Positions 42,204 to 50,735 are shown, numbered from the stretch's first letter. The stretch is DNA of 57,323 bases from Bacillota bacterium (GCA_021324295.1 JAJPJJ010000078.1:1-57323); one strand, 5' to 3'. Translations and numbers: made by a program. The notes: generated from the sequence alone by a model not told the origin.

Positions 42204-42452
42204 ATGATGCCGTACGGGCCGTACGGACCCGGGCCGTGGGGCTGGGGCTGGATGGTCGGAGGCTGGATCATCATGCTCGTGTTTTGGGGGCTCGTCATCG
42301 TGGGCATTGTGGTGCTGATTCGGGCGCTCGCGGGCCGCGGCCCCGCGGGCGCGACGCATCCGGACAGCGCGATGGAAATGCTCAGGCGCCGCTACGCCGC
42401 CGGAGACATCACGAAGGAGCAATTTGAAGAGATGAAGCGCACGCTCGGGTAG
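42204..42452 (+). CDS. SHOCT-domain small membrane protein
   Basis: The 82-aa product has a Tyr/Gly/Pro/Trp-rich start (MMPYGPYGPGPWGWGWMVGG), one membrane helix (IIMLVFWGLVIVGIVVLIRAL) and a C-terminal SHOCT motif EMLRRRYAAGDITKEQFEEM. SHOCT is a short domain of unknown role, common beside metal and stress genes. An ATG one codon downstream or GTG 42198 are alternative starts. It follows the frameshifted Met-rich gene and precedes arsC. The 225 bases before it hold no supported gene. Confidence 0.85.
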   Translation: MMPYGPYGPGPWGWGWMVGGWIIMLVFWGLVIVGIVVLIRALAGRGPAGATHPDSAMEMLRRRYAAGDITKEQFEEMKRTLG

Positions 42453-42473
42453 GTTCCGCCGCGGCGCGTATCG

Positions 42474-42905
42474 ATGGCTCGCGTCCTGTTTGTCTGTCTC
42501 CATAGCGCCGGCCGCTCTCAGATGAGCCGGGCGTTCTTCGAGCAGGTCGCCACGGGCCGGCACGAGGCGCGGTCGGCGGGAACGATGCCGGCGGACCGCG
42601 TGCACCCCGCAGTCGTCGAGGCCATGCGGGAGGTGGGGATCGACCTGTCGTCCCGGATCCCCCAGAATCTTACCGACGAGTTGGCCGCGTGGGCCGATAT
42701 CGTGGTGACGATGGGGTGCGGGGACCGGTGCCCGTACATCCCGGGCAAGCAGTATGTCGACTGGGATCTCCCCGATCCACACGGGATGCCGCTTTCAGAG
42801 GTCCGCCGGATCCGGGATGAGATCCAGCGGCGAGTGCGGGGGCTGGTGCACGAGCTGGACCGCAGCGGGGAGCCGCGTCGAACCGGAGGACCGGGAACGC
42901 GGTGA
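42474..42905 (+). CDS. arsC: Arsenate reductase, thioredoxin-coupled (LMW phosphatase fold)
   Basis: It reduces arsenate to arsenite. The 143-aa product has the P-loop CLHSAGRSQ with the first catalytic cysteine and arginine, ARSAGTMPADRVHP, and the second and third redox cysteines in MGCGDRCPYIPG. The aspartate of WDLPDPHG is the usual general acid. These three cysteines define the thioredoxin-coupled type. No arsB or arsR is intact nearby; an ArsA-like ATPase 5.4 kb away is not obviously linked. Confidence 0.93.
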   Translation: MARVLFVCLHSAGRSQMSRAFFEQVATGRHEARSAGTMPADRVHPAVVEAMREVGIDLSSRIPQNLTDELAAWADIVVTMGCGDRCPYIPGKQYVDWDLPDPHGMPLSEVRRIRDEIQRRVRGLVHELDRSGEPRRTGGPGTR

Positions 42906-43308
42906 CACGGCGTGCCGCGTTGCGTCAGCGCGTCGGCGGCCCCGGGGCGGCCGGGGGCTGCGCCGGGGGCAGGCGGGACCGCCGCCGCTGCTGGCCCTCT
43001 TCGACCGCATCGCCGTGCCGCTGCCTCTGCGTCGATCGTCTTGATGCTGATCGGCGCGGCGCCTGCCGGGCGGCGAGCCGTGGCCGCGGTGACCTTCGGA
43101 AGCAATCATCTGGTGGCGGACGTGCTCGTCCCGGCGTCCGCGCCCGAGGGCGGCCGCACTCGTAGGAGGGGGATATCTTCCGGTCCTCCTCGGCCACCTG
43201 GCGACCGGGAAGGCCACGCGGGCCCGCCGCACGGGCCGGTCGCCCGTCTAACCGGTCACGCGTCTCTCTTCGGATCGCGGCGGGCGCCTCGTGTGCTGTC
43301 TTGGGCCC
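42906..43308 (+). other. Gap without a supported gene, possible decayed remnants
   Basis: No frame here combines a ribosome site, a normal start and a recognisable sequence. A short stretch reading AVAAVTFGSNHLVADVLVPA near 43080-43140 looks protein-like, which suggests a decayed gene. The MerR-regulated promoter follows directly. Confidence 0.4.
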
Positions 43309-43339
43309 TTGACCTTCCGGTCACTGGAAGGTGTACCGT
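43309..43339 (+). promoter_or_regulatory. MerR-type promoter and operator of the regulator gene
   Basis: TTGACC (43309-43314) and TACCGT (43334-43339) are 19 bases apart, the long spacer typical of MerR-controlled promoters. The spacer region holds the dyad ACCTTCC-n7-GGAAGGT (43312-43332), very like CueR/ZntR-type operators. Confidence 0.88.
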
Positions 43340-43365
43340 TATGGGGACGGGCGCAGGAGGAGACC

Positions 43366-43800
43366 ATGCTGATCGGCGAGTTGGCCCGAAGGACCGGCGT
43401 CAACCCCAAGACGATCCGCTACTACGAAGAGGTCGGCGTCTTGCCCCCCGCGCGCCGCGCGCCATCGCGATACCGGCAGTACGGCGACGAGGATGTGGAG
43501 CGGCTTGAGTTCATCCGGAACGCGAAAGCGCTGGGCGTCACGCTGGAGGAGATCAAGGAGGTGCTGGCGTTCCGGGACCGCGGCGTGGCCCCGTGCCCGT
43601 ATGTCTTGCGGCTTCTGGATGCCAAGGTGAAGGAGATTCAGGGCCGGATCCGCGGACTGCGGATGCTGGCCAGGGATCTCAGACGCCTCCAGCGCGCCGC
43701 GGCCAAGGTCCCCGCGAAGGAGCTCGCCGCGCGGGCCCGATTCTGCCACATCCTCGAGAACAGACGGCTCGTCGCCACTGCGGGCGCATCCCGGCATTGA
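43366..43800 (+). CDS. Heavy-metal-responsive MerR-family regulator
   Basis: The 144-aa protein has the winged helix LIGELARRTGVNPKTIRYYE, the dimerisation helix and a C-terminal metal site. Cys76 in VAPCPYVLRLLD and the late cysteine in RFCHILE match the ZntR/CadR-like group rather than CueR, so a divalent metal is likelier, but this is not certain. GCAGGAGG precedes ATG 43366. Two MerR-type operators, one before itself and one before the P-type ATPase, point to control of both genes. Confidence 0.92.
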   Translation: MLIGELARRTGVNPKTIRYYEEVGVLPPARRAPSRYRQYGDEDVERLEFIRNAKALGVTLEEIKEVLAFRDRGVAPCPYVLRLLDAKVKEIQGRIRGLRMLARDLRRLQRAAAKVPAKELAARARFCHILENRRLVATAGASRH

Positions 43801-43983
43801 ATCGCATGAGCGGGCCCCTGCGCGCCGGGCAGGACGCGCCGGGAGTCCCGGCGTCCGGGATCGAGCACGGCGCGTGCGGGGAGCCGGCGGATCGCGGCCT
43901 GGATGTGCTCGTCGCCGCTGCCGGCCGTGGCCCGGCGTTTTAACGCCCGGGCTGTGTTCTGGTGGCGAGCCGCGAGCAACCGC

Positions 43984-44014
43984 TTGACGTTCCAGCCGCT
44001 GGAAGGCGTAGGGT
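43984..44014 (+). promoter_or_regulatory. MerR-type promoter and operator of the P-type ATPase
   Basis: TTGACG (43984-43989) and TAGGGT (44009-44014) are 19 bases apart. The dyad TTCCAGC-c-GCTGGAA (43990-44004) lies in the spacer and shares TTCC...GGAAGG with the operator at 43312. The 43801-43983 stretch before it holds no gene. Confidence 0.86.
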
Positions 44015-44059
44015 GATGACGCCGCCAGCACGAAGGCCGCGGCACCCAAGGAGCGCGTC

Positions 44060-46510
44060 ATGAGCGCATCATCCGCTACGCTCGACCGCCTGTGGAGCGA
44101 GGAGCCCTCCAGCCGCCCGGGCCGGAAGCAGATCCGCGCGCGGATCGGAGGACTCCACTGCTCGCTGTGCACCGGCACGATCGAGAAGGCGCTCGGCCGC
44201 CTGCCGGGGGTCGACCGCGTAGCCGTCAGCCTGACCCATGAGCAGGCGCTTGTGGAGTACGATCCCGCGCTGGTCCGCCCGGAGCAACTGCTTGGGACAC
44301 TGCGCGATATCGGGTACACGATCCACGACCCCCGCAAGGTCCGCCGGTTCGAGGAAGAGGAGCACGACCTGGTGCGCGAGGGCCGGCGGTTCGTCGCCGC
44401 CGCCGGGCTCAGCCTGGCCGCGATCGCGCTGATTGCGAACCCGACAGGGATCTGGACGGCCGCGCTTCCCGCGGGCATCGTGCTCAGCCTGGCGGCGCTC
44501 GCGTTTCTTGCTCTGCGCGCCATCGGCCTGTGGAGAGCGGTCGCCGGCGCCGCCGGCCTGGGTGTCATGGCGGCTGGGCTGTTTGCGCTGCGGCGGCTGA
44601 GCCTCGGCGGTGAGACGGCCCCATGGATCGTGGGCGGGCTCGCCGGTGCCCTCGTCTTCGGCGTCGGCGGGCACATCCTGTACATGGCCGTCCAGGCGGT
44701 CCGGCGCGGCATCCTCAATCAGCATGTGCTGCTCGAGCTCGGCGCCGCGGCCGGCATCGCGGGCGGCGTCATCGGGCTCGCGCTGCGGCCCCCCGGGTAC
44801 CCGACGGCGTCGTTCTTCGCCGTCGCGGTGATGGTGGGCACCTACCATCTCTTCTCGGAGTGGCTCTCGCTGGTCGTCAAGACGCGGAGCTCGCAGGCGG
44901 TCAAGCGGCTGCTCGACCTCCAGCCGGACACGGCCCGGGTGGTCCGGGGGGGCGAGGCGCGCGAGGTCCCGCTGGCAGCGGTGGCGATCGGCGACCTGGT
45001 GCGAATCCGGCCGGGCGAGCGCGTGCCCGTCGATGGGGACGTCGTGGACGGATATTCCGCGGTCGACCAATCGCTCGTGACCGGCGAGCCGGTACCCGTC
45101 GACAAGCGGGCCGGTGACCGGGTCGTCGACGGCTCGATCAACGGCACCGGCACGCTCCTCGTCCGCGTGACGGCGGTGGGCGAGGAGAGCTTCCTCCAGC
45201 GGGTCGCCCGCCAGGTCGAGGACGCGCGCGCCCTCAAGCCGGGCGTCCTGCACCTCGTCGACCGCGTCCTGCGAGTCTACACGCCAACCGTACTGGCGGT
45301 CGCCGCCCTGGCGCTGGTCGGCTGGCTCGTCGGCCCGCTGCTCGTGGGGGGCCATGCCGACCTCGGCCGCGCGATCTTCGCAGCGCTCAGCGTGCTGGTG
45401 ATGGGCTATCCCTGCGCCATCGGCATCTCGGCTCCCCTGTCGATCGTGCGCGGGGCCGGCGAGGCGGCCGATCGCGGCATCCTGATGCGCACGGGCGAGG
45501 CGTTCCAGGCCTGCCGCCTCGTCACGCACGTCGTGCTCGACAAGACCGGCACGCTCACCGAGGGGAAGCCCGTGGTCCGCGCAGTTGTCGCGTCGGGTCC
45601 CGACGAGGACGAGCTGCTGGCCCTTGCCGCGGCGGCCGAGGCCGCGTCAGAGCACCCCCTGGCGCGGGCCGTCGTGACAGAGGCTGTCCGCCGTCGCCTC
45701 GAGCTGCCGGGCGTCGAAGCGTTCGAGGCGGTCCCGGGCCAGGGGGTGGCCGGCCGTATCGCGGGGCACGACGTCCTCGTGGGCAGCCCGAGATTCGTCC
45801 ACGAGCGGGGCATCGATCTTGCCCCGCTGGCCACCCGCATCGCCGGGCTCGAGGAGGCTGGCCACACGGTCGTCGTCGTCGGACGCGGCGGGCGGCCTCT
45901 CGGCCTGGTCGCGCTCGGCGACCGGCTCAAGGCCGATGCGGCCGACACGGTGGCGGCGCTCCGGCGGGCCGGGCTGCGGGCGGTTCTCGTCACGGGGGAC
46001 AACGAGCGGGCGGCCCGGCGGATCGCCCGCGAGGCCGGGATCGACGAGGCCTACGCCGCGGTTCTCCCCGGCGGGAAAGCCGAGATCGTGCGCAGCCTCC
46101 AGCGGGAAGGCGCCCGGGTCGCGATGGTCGGCGACGGCATCAACGACGCGCCGGCCCTCATGCAGGCGGATGTCGGCATCGCGATGGGCACCGGCACCGA
46201 CATCGCGATCGAGTCGGCGGACGTCATCGTCCTCGGCCAGGGTCTCGGCCTGATCCTGCTCGCCCGGGAGATCAGCCGCCGGAGCTACCGGAAGATGCTG
46301 CAGAACGTCGCGCTGGCGTTCGGCTTCAACGGCATCGGCATCCCGATCGCGGCGACCGGCCTCATCGATCCCGTCTGGGCGATGGCCGCGATGGCGACGA
46401 GCGTCACCGCGATCTTCCTCAACTCGCTGTGGGGGCGGCCGGAGCTGTTCATCGACGCCGTGCTCAGCGTGGGCCGTCCGCCGGTCGCGGCCGAATCGGG
46501 GACAGCATGA
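44060..46510 (+). CDS. P1B-type heavy-metal ATPase with YPC motif
   Basis: The 816-aa protein exports a metal ion at the cost of ATP. It has an N-terminal heavy-metal domain (GGLHCSLCTG), several membrane helices, the actuator motif VTGEP, the phosphorylation site DKTGTLTEG and the hinge MVGDGINDAPAL. The metal-site helix reads GYPCAIGIS, with Tyr where CopA/ZntA-type pumps have Cys (CPC). AAGGAG lies seven bases before ATG 44060. The promoter is MerR-type, so expression should follow the metal sensed by the regulator upstream. The metal cannot be named safely. Confidence 0.94.
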   Translation: MSASSATLDRLWSEEPSSRPGRKQIRARIGGLHCSLCTGTIEKALGRLPGVDRVAVSLTHEQALVEYDPALVRPEQLLGTLRDIGYTIHDPRKVRRFEEEEHDLVREGRRFVAAAGLSLAAIALIANPTGIWTAALPAGIVLSLAALAFLALRAIGLWRAVAGAAGLGVMAAGLFALRRLSLGGETAPWIVGGLAGALVFGVGGHILYMAVQAVRRGILNQHVLLELGAAAGIAGGVIGLALRPPGYPTASFFAVAVMVGTYHLFSEWLSLVVKTRSSQAVKRLLDLQPDTARVVRGGEAREVPLAAVAIGDLVRIRPGERVPVDGDVVDGYSAVDQSLVTGEPVPVDKRAGDRVVDGSINGTGTLLVRVTAVGEESFLQRVARQVEDARALKPGVLHLVDRVLRVYTPTVLAVAALALVGWLVGPLLVGGHADLGRAIFAALSVLVMGYPCAIGISAPLSIVRGAGEAADRGILMRTGEAFQACRLVTHVVLDKTGTLTEGKPVVRAVVASGPDEDELLALAAAAEAASEHPLARAVVTEAVRRRLELPGVEAFEAVPGQGVAGRIAGHDVLVGSPRFVHERGIDLAPLATRIAGLEEAGHTVVVVGRGGRPLGLVALGDRLKADAADTVAALRRAGLRAVLVTGDNERAARRIAREAGIDEAYAAVLPGGKAEIVRSLQREGARVAMVGDGINDAPALMQADVGIAMGTGTDIAIESADVIVLGQGLGLILLAREISRRSYRKMLQNVALAFGFNGIGIPIAATGLIDPVWAMAAMATSVTAIFLNSLWGRPELFIDAVLSVGRPPVAAESGTA

Positions 46511-46778
46511 CTTGAGGGCGTGGCGCGTCAGGCGCGAGGGATCAGGTTACAGACGACGCGGCGGTCGAACCTCGCAAGACCACGAATCCCGTCCGGCGGC
46601 AGCGCCGAGGGGTTCGCACCCGCCGGGGGGGCAGGCACGCGCCCGCGCCTGTGCCGGGCGGAGGTGGCGTCGTGGTACCTTCCCAGTCCCCGTCCCGGCG
46701 CCGACCGGGGCATGGGGCCGCCGGGAGCCGTCTAAGATCCGCCCATCGTGGGTATGGGCCTGTTGGAGGGGCGACCCG

Positions 46779-47120
46779 ATGCCTGACGCCGGCGGCCGAC
46801 CGCATCAGGAGAGACGGGACACGAGCCCAGCCGGCCTCGCGCGGCGCGCACGGTTCGAAGCATCCCTCGCCCTGCTGCGCTCGCTCGGGCTGTCGCCGCG
46901 CGCCGTCGAGCACTACCGGCAGCGTGCACGGGAAACGCATAGGCTACCCCACGAGCTGGTGCGCGACGTCGCGGAGGCGGCCGCCCGGCCTCGTGGCAGG
47001 GCCGCCCCGCGCTCGGCCCGTTCGCGGCACCGGGCGGCCCGCGCATCCCCCTCCACCCCCGCACCTGCACTCGCAGATATGGCCGCGCTGCGCGCGTTGC
47101 TCACGCTCAAGGGCGTGTGA
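46779..47120 (+). CDS. Hypothetical protein, 113 aa, basic
   Basis: I do not recognise this protein. It has a helical core (ASLALLRSLGLSPRAVEHYR followed by ETHRLPHELVRDVAEA) and a basic Ala/Arg/Ser/Pro-rich tail. There is no membrane segment. TTGGAGGGG lies about nine bases before ATG 46779. The 268 bases between the ATPase and this gene hold no gene; TAAGAT near 46734 may be a -10. Confidence 0.55.
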   Translation: MPDAGGRPHQERRDTSPAGLARRARFEASLALLRSLGLSPRAVEHYRQRARETHRLPHELVRDVAEAAARPRGRAAPRSARSRHRAARASPSTPAPALADMAALRALLTLKGV

Positions 47121-47304
47121 CCGATCGGGAGCCGCTGCGCCGGGGCGGCCCCCGGGCCGCGCGCCCGAGCGGACCCCGCCCCGGCACAGCGCACAGCGTC
47201 CGGTGCCGGCCGCCGTGAGCGGTCCGCGAGGGATTCGCACCTTCGGCGGCCTGGGGAAAAATGGACCGGAGGCGAGCGCGCCCACACAGGACGCTCGTCG
47301 CGAG

Positions 47305-47751
47305 GTGTACGCGCTGCCGTCCCTCACCGTGACCCTGACGACCGATCCGGCCGTGCTGCGACTCGCGCGGAAGCTCCTGGCGGACTTCGTCCGTATCGTG
47401 GGCGGGTCCCACGCGGAAGCCCTGGACGTCGAGGTGGCCGTGGGGGAGATCTTCGCCAACGCGTATTACCACGCCTATGGCCAGCGGGCCGGCCCGCTCC
47501 GCGTCGAGATCTCCTACGCTCCGCCACGGCTCCAGCTGCTCATCCAGGACCACGGCGCGCCCCTCGTGGACCGGCCGACGATCCCCGCGGCCCCGCCGGC
47601 GGGCGGGACCGGGTTGGGCCTCTACATGGTCGGCCGGCTCATGGACGAGGCCGAGGTGATCCACCCCTCTCGGGCCAGCCGCGGCACCGCGGTGCGCATG
47701 GTCAAGCGCCTCAGGGCCGCGGACTCGCCGACGCGCGGGGCACCGGGCTGA
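47305..47751 (+). CDS. Anti-sigma-type HATPase (RsbW/SpoIIAB-like)
   Basis: The 148-aa protein has a GHKL ATPase fold: N box AVGEIFANAYYHAYG, G1 box QDHGAPL and G2 box GGTGLGLYMVGRLMDE. Stand-alone proteins of this size are anti-sigma kinases or related switch proteins. The start is uncertain: GTG 47305 gives a normal N-terminus (YALPSLTVTL) but has no clear ribosome site. No partner sigma factor or STAS protein is adjacent; the ECF system at 54.7 kb uses another type of anti-sigma. Confidence 0.85.
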   Translation: MYALPSLTVTLTTDPAVLRLARKLLADFVRIVGGSHAEALDVEVAVGEIFANAYYHAYGQRAGPLRVEISYAPPRLQLLIQDHGAPLVDRPTIPAAPPAGGTGLGLYMVGRLMDEAEVIHPSRASRGTAVRMVKRLRAADSPTRGAPG

Positions 47752-47779
47752 CGTGCCCGCGCACGGCTGCGTGGGGCCG

Positions 47780-48170
47780 GTCCGCGCTCGCTCGAATCCG
47801 CTCGCGACGACGCCGCGGGCGTAGTACCGCCGCAGCAGGGAGCACAGGAGGACCACCGGCAGGCTGCTTGCGACCACGGCGGCCAGCAGGCGATCCCGGT
47901 ACGCCGCGCACTCCGTGACGTACCGGGTCAGCGCCCGGTGCGCGTGCGTGAGGCACGTCCGTGTCGTGACGTCCAGCGGGAGCATCGTGATAGGCCGGCC
48001 AGCTGTGAGCACGATGCGGGCGGCCTCGGGCTCGCAGCGCGCGTTCAGCTCGGCGGCCGGGGCCGGCGTGCCCGGCCCGTGCACCGCGTCGCCCATCCAG
48101 CCGATCGGCCCGACCGTGGCGCAAATCGCGGCTCCACGCGGATCGCGGTCGCGAGGTCGGTCGGTGGCCC
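47780..48170 (-). pseudogene. Nucleoside hydrolase remnant
   Basis: On the minus strand a frame reads MGDAVHGPGTPAPAAELNAR, then EPEAARIVLTAGRPITMLPL and DVTTRTCLTHAHRAL. This is the middle of an inosine/uridine-preferring nucleoside hydrolase (canonical MGGAV...NxxxDPEAA...GLDVT). The N-terminal DxDxxxDD calcium site is absent and the end loses similarity after about 60 residues. It marks decay at the far end of the accessory region. The rest of the gap 47752-48309 holds a hairpin and the arsA promoter. Confidence 0.72.
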
Positions 48171-48196
48171 GACACGGCTCCGCGCGTCGGCGGGTG

Positions 48197-48224
48197 GGCC
48201 CCGCGGCCCGAGGGCCGCGGGGCC
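48197..48224. terminator. 13-bp GC hairpin in front of arsA
   Basis: Perfect arms 48197-48209 and 48212-48224 around a two-base centre (effective loop cgag). No T-run. It may separate the accessory region from the arsA unit as a two-way stop. Confidence 0.45.
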
Positions 48225-48277
48225 GCCTCGGACCGGCGAAGGTCCGCGGCGCGAGGCGCAGCGGTCCGCCGCCGGTG

Positions 48278-48283
48278 TAGAAT
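48278..48283 (+). promoter_or_regulatory. -10 element TAGAAT of arsA
   Basis: TAGAAT lies 26 bases before the arsA ATG; no clear -35. The leader would be about 20 bases. Confidence 0.5.
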
Positions 48284-48309
48284 AGGGGTGTACCCGCGGA
48301 GCGCTCACG

Positions 48310-49491
48310 ATGCGGATGATCCTGTACACGGGCAAGGGAGGCGTCGGCAAGACCACGATCGCCGCGGCCACCGCGCTCGCCGCCGCGGCTCGCGGCCACC
48401 GCACGCTCGTCGTCAGCACCGACGCCGCCCACAGCCTCAGCGACTCGTTCGACACCCCGATCGGGCACGACGTCCGCCGGATCGGCACGAATCTCTGGGG
48501 CCAGGAGATCGACGCCCTCCACCAGCTCGAGACGTACTGGGGCGTGCTGCGGCGGTACATCGCCTCGGTGATGCGCGCGCATGGTCTGGACGACGTCGTC
48601 GCCGAGGAACTGGCCAACCTGCCGGGGATGGAAGAGATCGCGAGCCTGATGCAGCTCACCGCGCTGGCGCGGGACGGCCGCTTCGAGGTGATCGTCGTCG
48701 ACTGCGCCCCGACCGGGGAGACGATGCAACTGCTGAGCTTCCCGGAGATGGCGCGGTGGTGGCTCGAGAAGCTGTTCCCGATCCAGCGGGCGGTGGTGCG
48801 CGTCACGAGGCCGGTGGTACAGCGGTTCGTGGAGATCCCGCTGCCGACGGACGACGTCTTCGAGGCCGTGAAGGACCTGATCCTGAACGTGAACGAGATG
48901 CGGAACCTGCTGGCCGACCCCGCGGCGACGTCGATCCGCCTCGTGCTCAACCTCGAGAAGATGGTGATCCGGGAGGCCCAGCGCGCCTACACCTACTTCA
49001 GCCTGTTCGGCTACAGCACGGACGCCGTGATCGTCAACCGCGTCCTGCCCCAAGACGCGGACGGCCGCTTCCTGCGGCCGTGGGTCGAGGCGCAGCGGCG
49101 CTACCGCGCGATGGTCGAGGAAGCCTTCGCGCCGCTCCCGATCCTCGAGCTTCCGCTCGCCGAGCACGAGGTCGTGGGTCGCGCCGCCCTCGCACAGGCG
49201 GCCCGCGTGCTGTACGGGGACCGGGATCCCGCATCACGGCTCTACACCGATGCGCCGCAGCGGATCCAGCGCCGCGACGGCCGCTACGTGCTGTCGCTCG
49301 CCGCCCCGTTCGTCCGGAAGGGCGCGGTGGCGGTCTCCCAGAGGGGCTCAGATCTCGTGGTGCGCGTCGGCGACTACAAGCGGAACCTGGCGCTTCCCCG
49401 CACGCTCGCCGCGCTCGTGGCCACGAGCGCGCGCCTGGAGGACGACCGGCTCCTCATCACGTTCGCGAAGGAGGCGAGGCCCGATGGCTAA
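48310..49491 (+). CDS. ArsA/Get3-family ATPase
   Basis: The 393-aa protein has the deviant Walker A GKGGVGKTT, switch I STDAAHSLSDSF and switch II DCAPTGETMQLL of the ArsA/Get3 family. The last 90 residues form the small C-terminal HSP20-like domain found in many bacterial homologues (VLSLAAPFVRKGAV to VRVGDYKRNLALP). With one ATPase half and no ArsB, an arsenite pump is unlikely. Members of this form are common in photosynthetic and Terrabacteria genomes with unknown clients. It overlaps a small basic gene by 8 bases. Confidence 0.9.
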   Translation: MRMILYTGKGGVGKTTIAAATALAAAARGHRTLVVSTDAAHSLSDSFDTPIGHDVRRIGTNLWGQEIDALHQLETYWGVLRRYIASVMRAHGLDDVVAEELANLPGMEEIASLMQLTALARDGRFEVIVVDCAPTGETMQLLSFPEMARWWLEKLFPIQRAVVRVTRPVVQRFVEIPLPTDDVFEAVKDLILNVNEMRNLLADPAATSIRLVLNLEKMVIREAQRAYTYFSLFGYSTDAVIVNRVLPQDADGRFLRPWVEAQRRYRAMVEEAFAPLPILELPLAEHEVVGRAALAQAARVLYGDRDPASRLYTDAPQRIQRRDGRYVLSLAAPFVRKGAVAVSQRGSDLVVRVGDYKRNLALPRTLAALVATSARLEDDRLLITFAKEARPDG

Positions 49492-49741
49492 GAGGCAGGT
49501 CCGGTCGACGCGGCGGCGCGCCCGGGCAGCGCGCCGGGCCCCCATCGCGTCGGCGGCGCGGCCGGCGCGTGTCGCGCGGGCGCTCGGCGATCTCGTGCCG
49601 CCCGCGGCGCGCGCGCACCTCCGCCGGGCGGGGCGCGAGGTGGCGCTGGCGGTCCGCCACATCCTCGACCACGCGATCGCGCGCGCCCAAACGGCCGTGC
49701 GCGGCCGCGGCCGAGGCCTCCGCCGGGTCCGGGTCGAGTAG
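49484..49741 (+). CDS. Small basic protein coupled to the ArsA-like ATPase
   Basis: The 85-aa product has a very basic start (MAKRQVRSTRRRARAARR) and a helical remainder (LVPPAARAHLRRAGREVALA, VRHILDHAIARAQ). I know no family for it. AGGAGG lies about 11 bases before ATG 49484, and the gene overlaps arsA by 8 bases, so the pair is probably co-translated. It may be a partner or client of the ATPase. The 193 bases after it show no gene. Confidence 0.65.
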   Translation: MAKRQVRSTRRRARAARRAPIASAARPARVARALGDLVPPAARAHLRRAGREVALAVRHILDHAIARAQTAVRGRGRGLRRVRVE

Positions 49742-49934
49742 CCGGTCGTGGACCGCTCGCGCACGAGCGGCGAAGTCGCACAGACGGATCGGCCGCGGGG
49801 GGCCCCGCGCGTCCGGTCGAGGAACGGCGTCCCACCCCAACGCATCGCGGGGGAACGGCGATGCGTCGGGGCCCCGGGAGGGCGCGGAGCGCGGGCCCGC
49901 CGCGTCCCCTCGCCGAAAATCGCGCGACGCGAGG

Positions 49935-50735
49935 CTAGTTGGGCGTAAGCGTCGCCTCGAACCCCGCGCCGCGCAGGTGCTGGGCCAGGCGCTCCGCGGT
50001 CGCCTGGTCGAGGTAGCCTCCCACCCACACCCGGTACGGCGGTCCGTCCACCACCGTCGCGGCGTAGCCCATCGACGTCAGCCGCAGCGCGAGCGCCACC
50101 GCGTCCTGCCGCGCTGGAAACGCCGCGACCTGGACGTGGAAGCGCGGCACCGGCGGGGGCGAGGCCTCGCCCCCGGCGCCGGCGGCACCGGCGGGGGTGA
50201 CCGGGATCGCCATGTCGCCACGCCCCGGCGCGGGTTCCGTGCCGGGGGCGGGGGGCTCGGCGCTCCCCGCGGGCTGGCGCCCGGGCGCCGTGGCGTGGTC
50301 GGGCGGTGGCGCCGACGGCTCGGACCCGGAGGGGGGAGATGCGGGAGCACCGGCCTGCGGCGCATCCGGAGGCGGGGGCGAATCCTCCGGCGCGGATGTC
50401 GCGTGCGCGCCGGGCGGGGCATGCGTCTCGGGGGCCGCCGGCGCGGGGGGCGGCGGCACCGGGGGCTGCTTGGGGCCGGGCGTGTGCGGTGCCGGGATCG
50501 GCGCCCGCGCACCGGACGCTTGCCGGCGCGCGGGCGCCTCGCCGGACGGCGCCGAGAGGGCCGGCCGGCGCGGGCCGGCGGATGGCGCGGGCAGCGGTGC
50601 CGCAAGCGGCGGAGCGTTCGAAACGCCCGGGGGCGCTGGCCACGGCCGCCGGAACGCCGTCTGCCCGATCGCGAATCCCGCCGCGAGCGCAGCGCCGAAC
50701 AGCGCTACGAAGATGATCCCGCTCACTCGTCTCAT
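49935..50735 (-). CDS. SPOR-domain membrane protein
   Basis: The 266-aa product has one N-terminal membrane helix (VSGIIFVALFGAALAAGFAI), a linker of about 150 residues that is mostly Pro/Ala/Gly/Ser, and a C-terminal SPOR domain (FHVQVAAFPARQDAVALALR, YRVWVGGYLDQATAERL). SPOR domains bind denuded glycan strands at division sites. The start ATG 50735 has GAGG upstream; the ATG at 50780 is too close to the promoter. It is one of few minus-strand genes in the window. Confidence 0.9.
   Translation of the reverse strand: MRRVSGIIFVALFGAALAAGFAIGQTAFRRPWPAPPGVSNAPPLAAPLPAPSAGPRRPALSAPSGEAPARRQASGARAPIPAPHTPGPKQPPVPPPPAPAAPETHAPPGAHATSAPEDSPPPPDAPQAGAPASPPSGSEPSAPPPDHATAPGRQPAGSAEPPAPGTEPAPGRGDMAIPVTPAGAAGAGGEASPPPVPRFHVQVAAFPARQDAVALALRLTSMGYAATVVDGPPYRVWVGGYLDQATAERLAQHLRGAGFEATLTPN

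Noticed and set aside
44016-44063. 15-residue leader peptide overlapping the P-type ATPase start
   Set aside because: Its ATG lies upstream of the transcription start predicted from the MerR-type -10, so it would not be on the mRNA.
46511-46778. Gene between the P-type ATPase and the small basic protein
   Set aside because: Open frames here lack ribosome sites and similarity; only a weak TAAGAT hexamer is seen.
48310-49491. Arsenite efflux pump ATPase working with arsC
   Set aside because: Only one ATPase half, no arsB, 5.4 kb from arsC, and the C-terminal HSP20-like domain points to the non-pump family.
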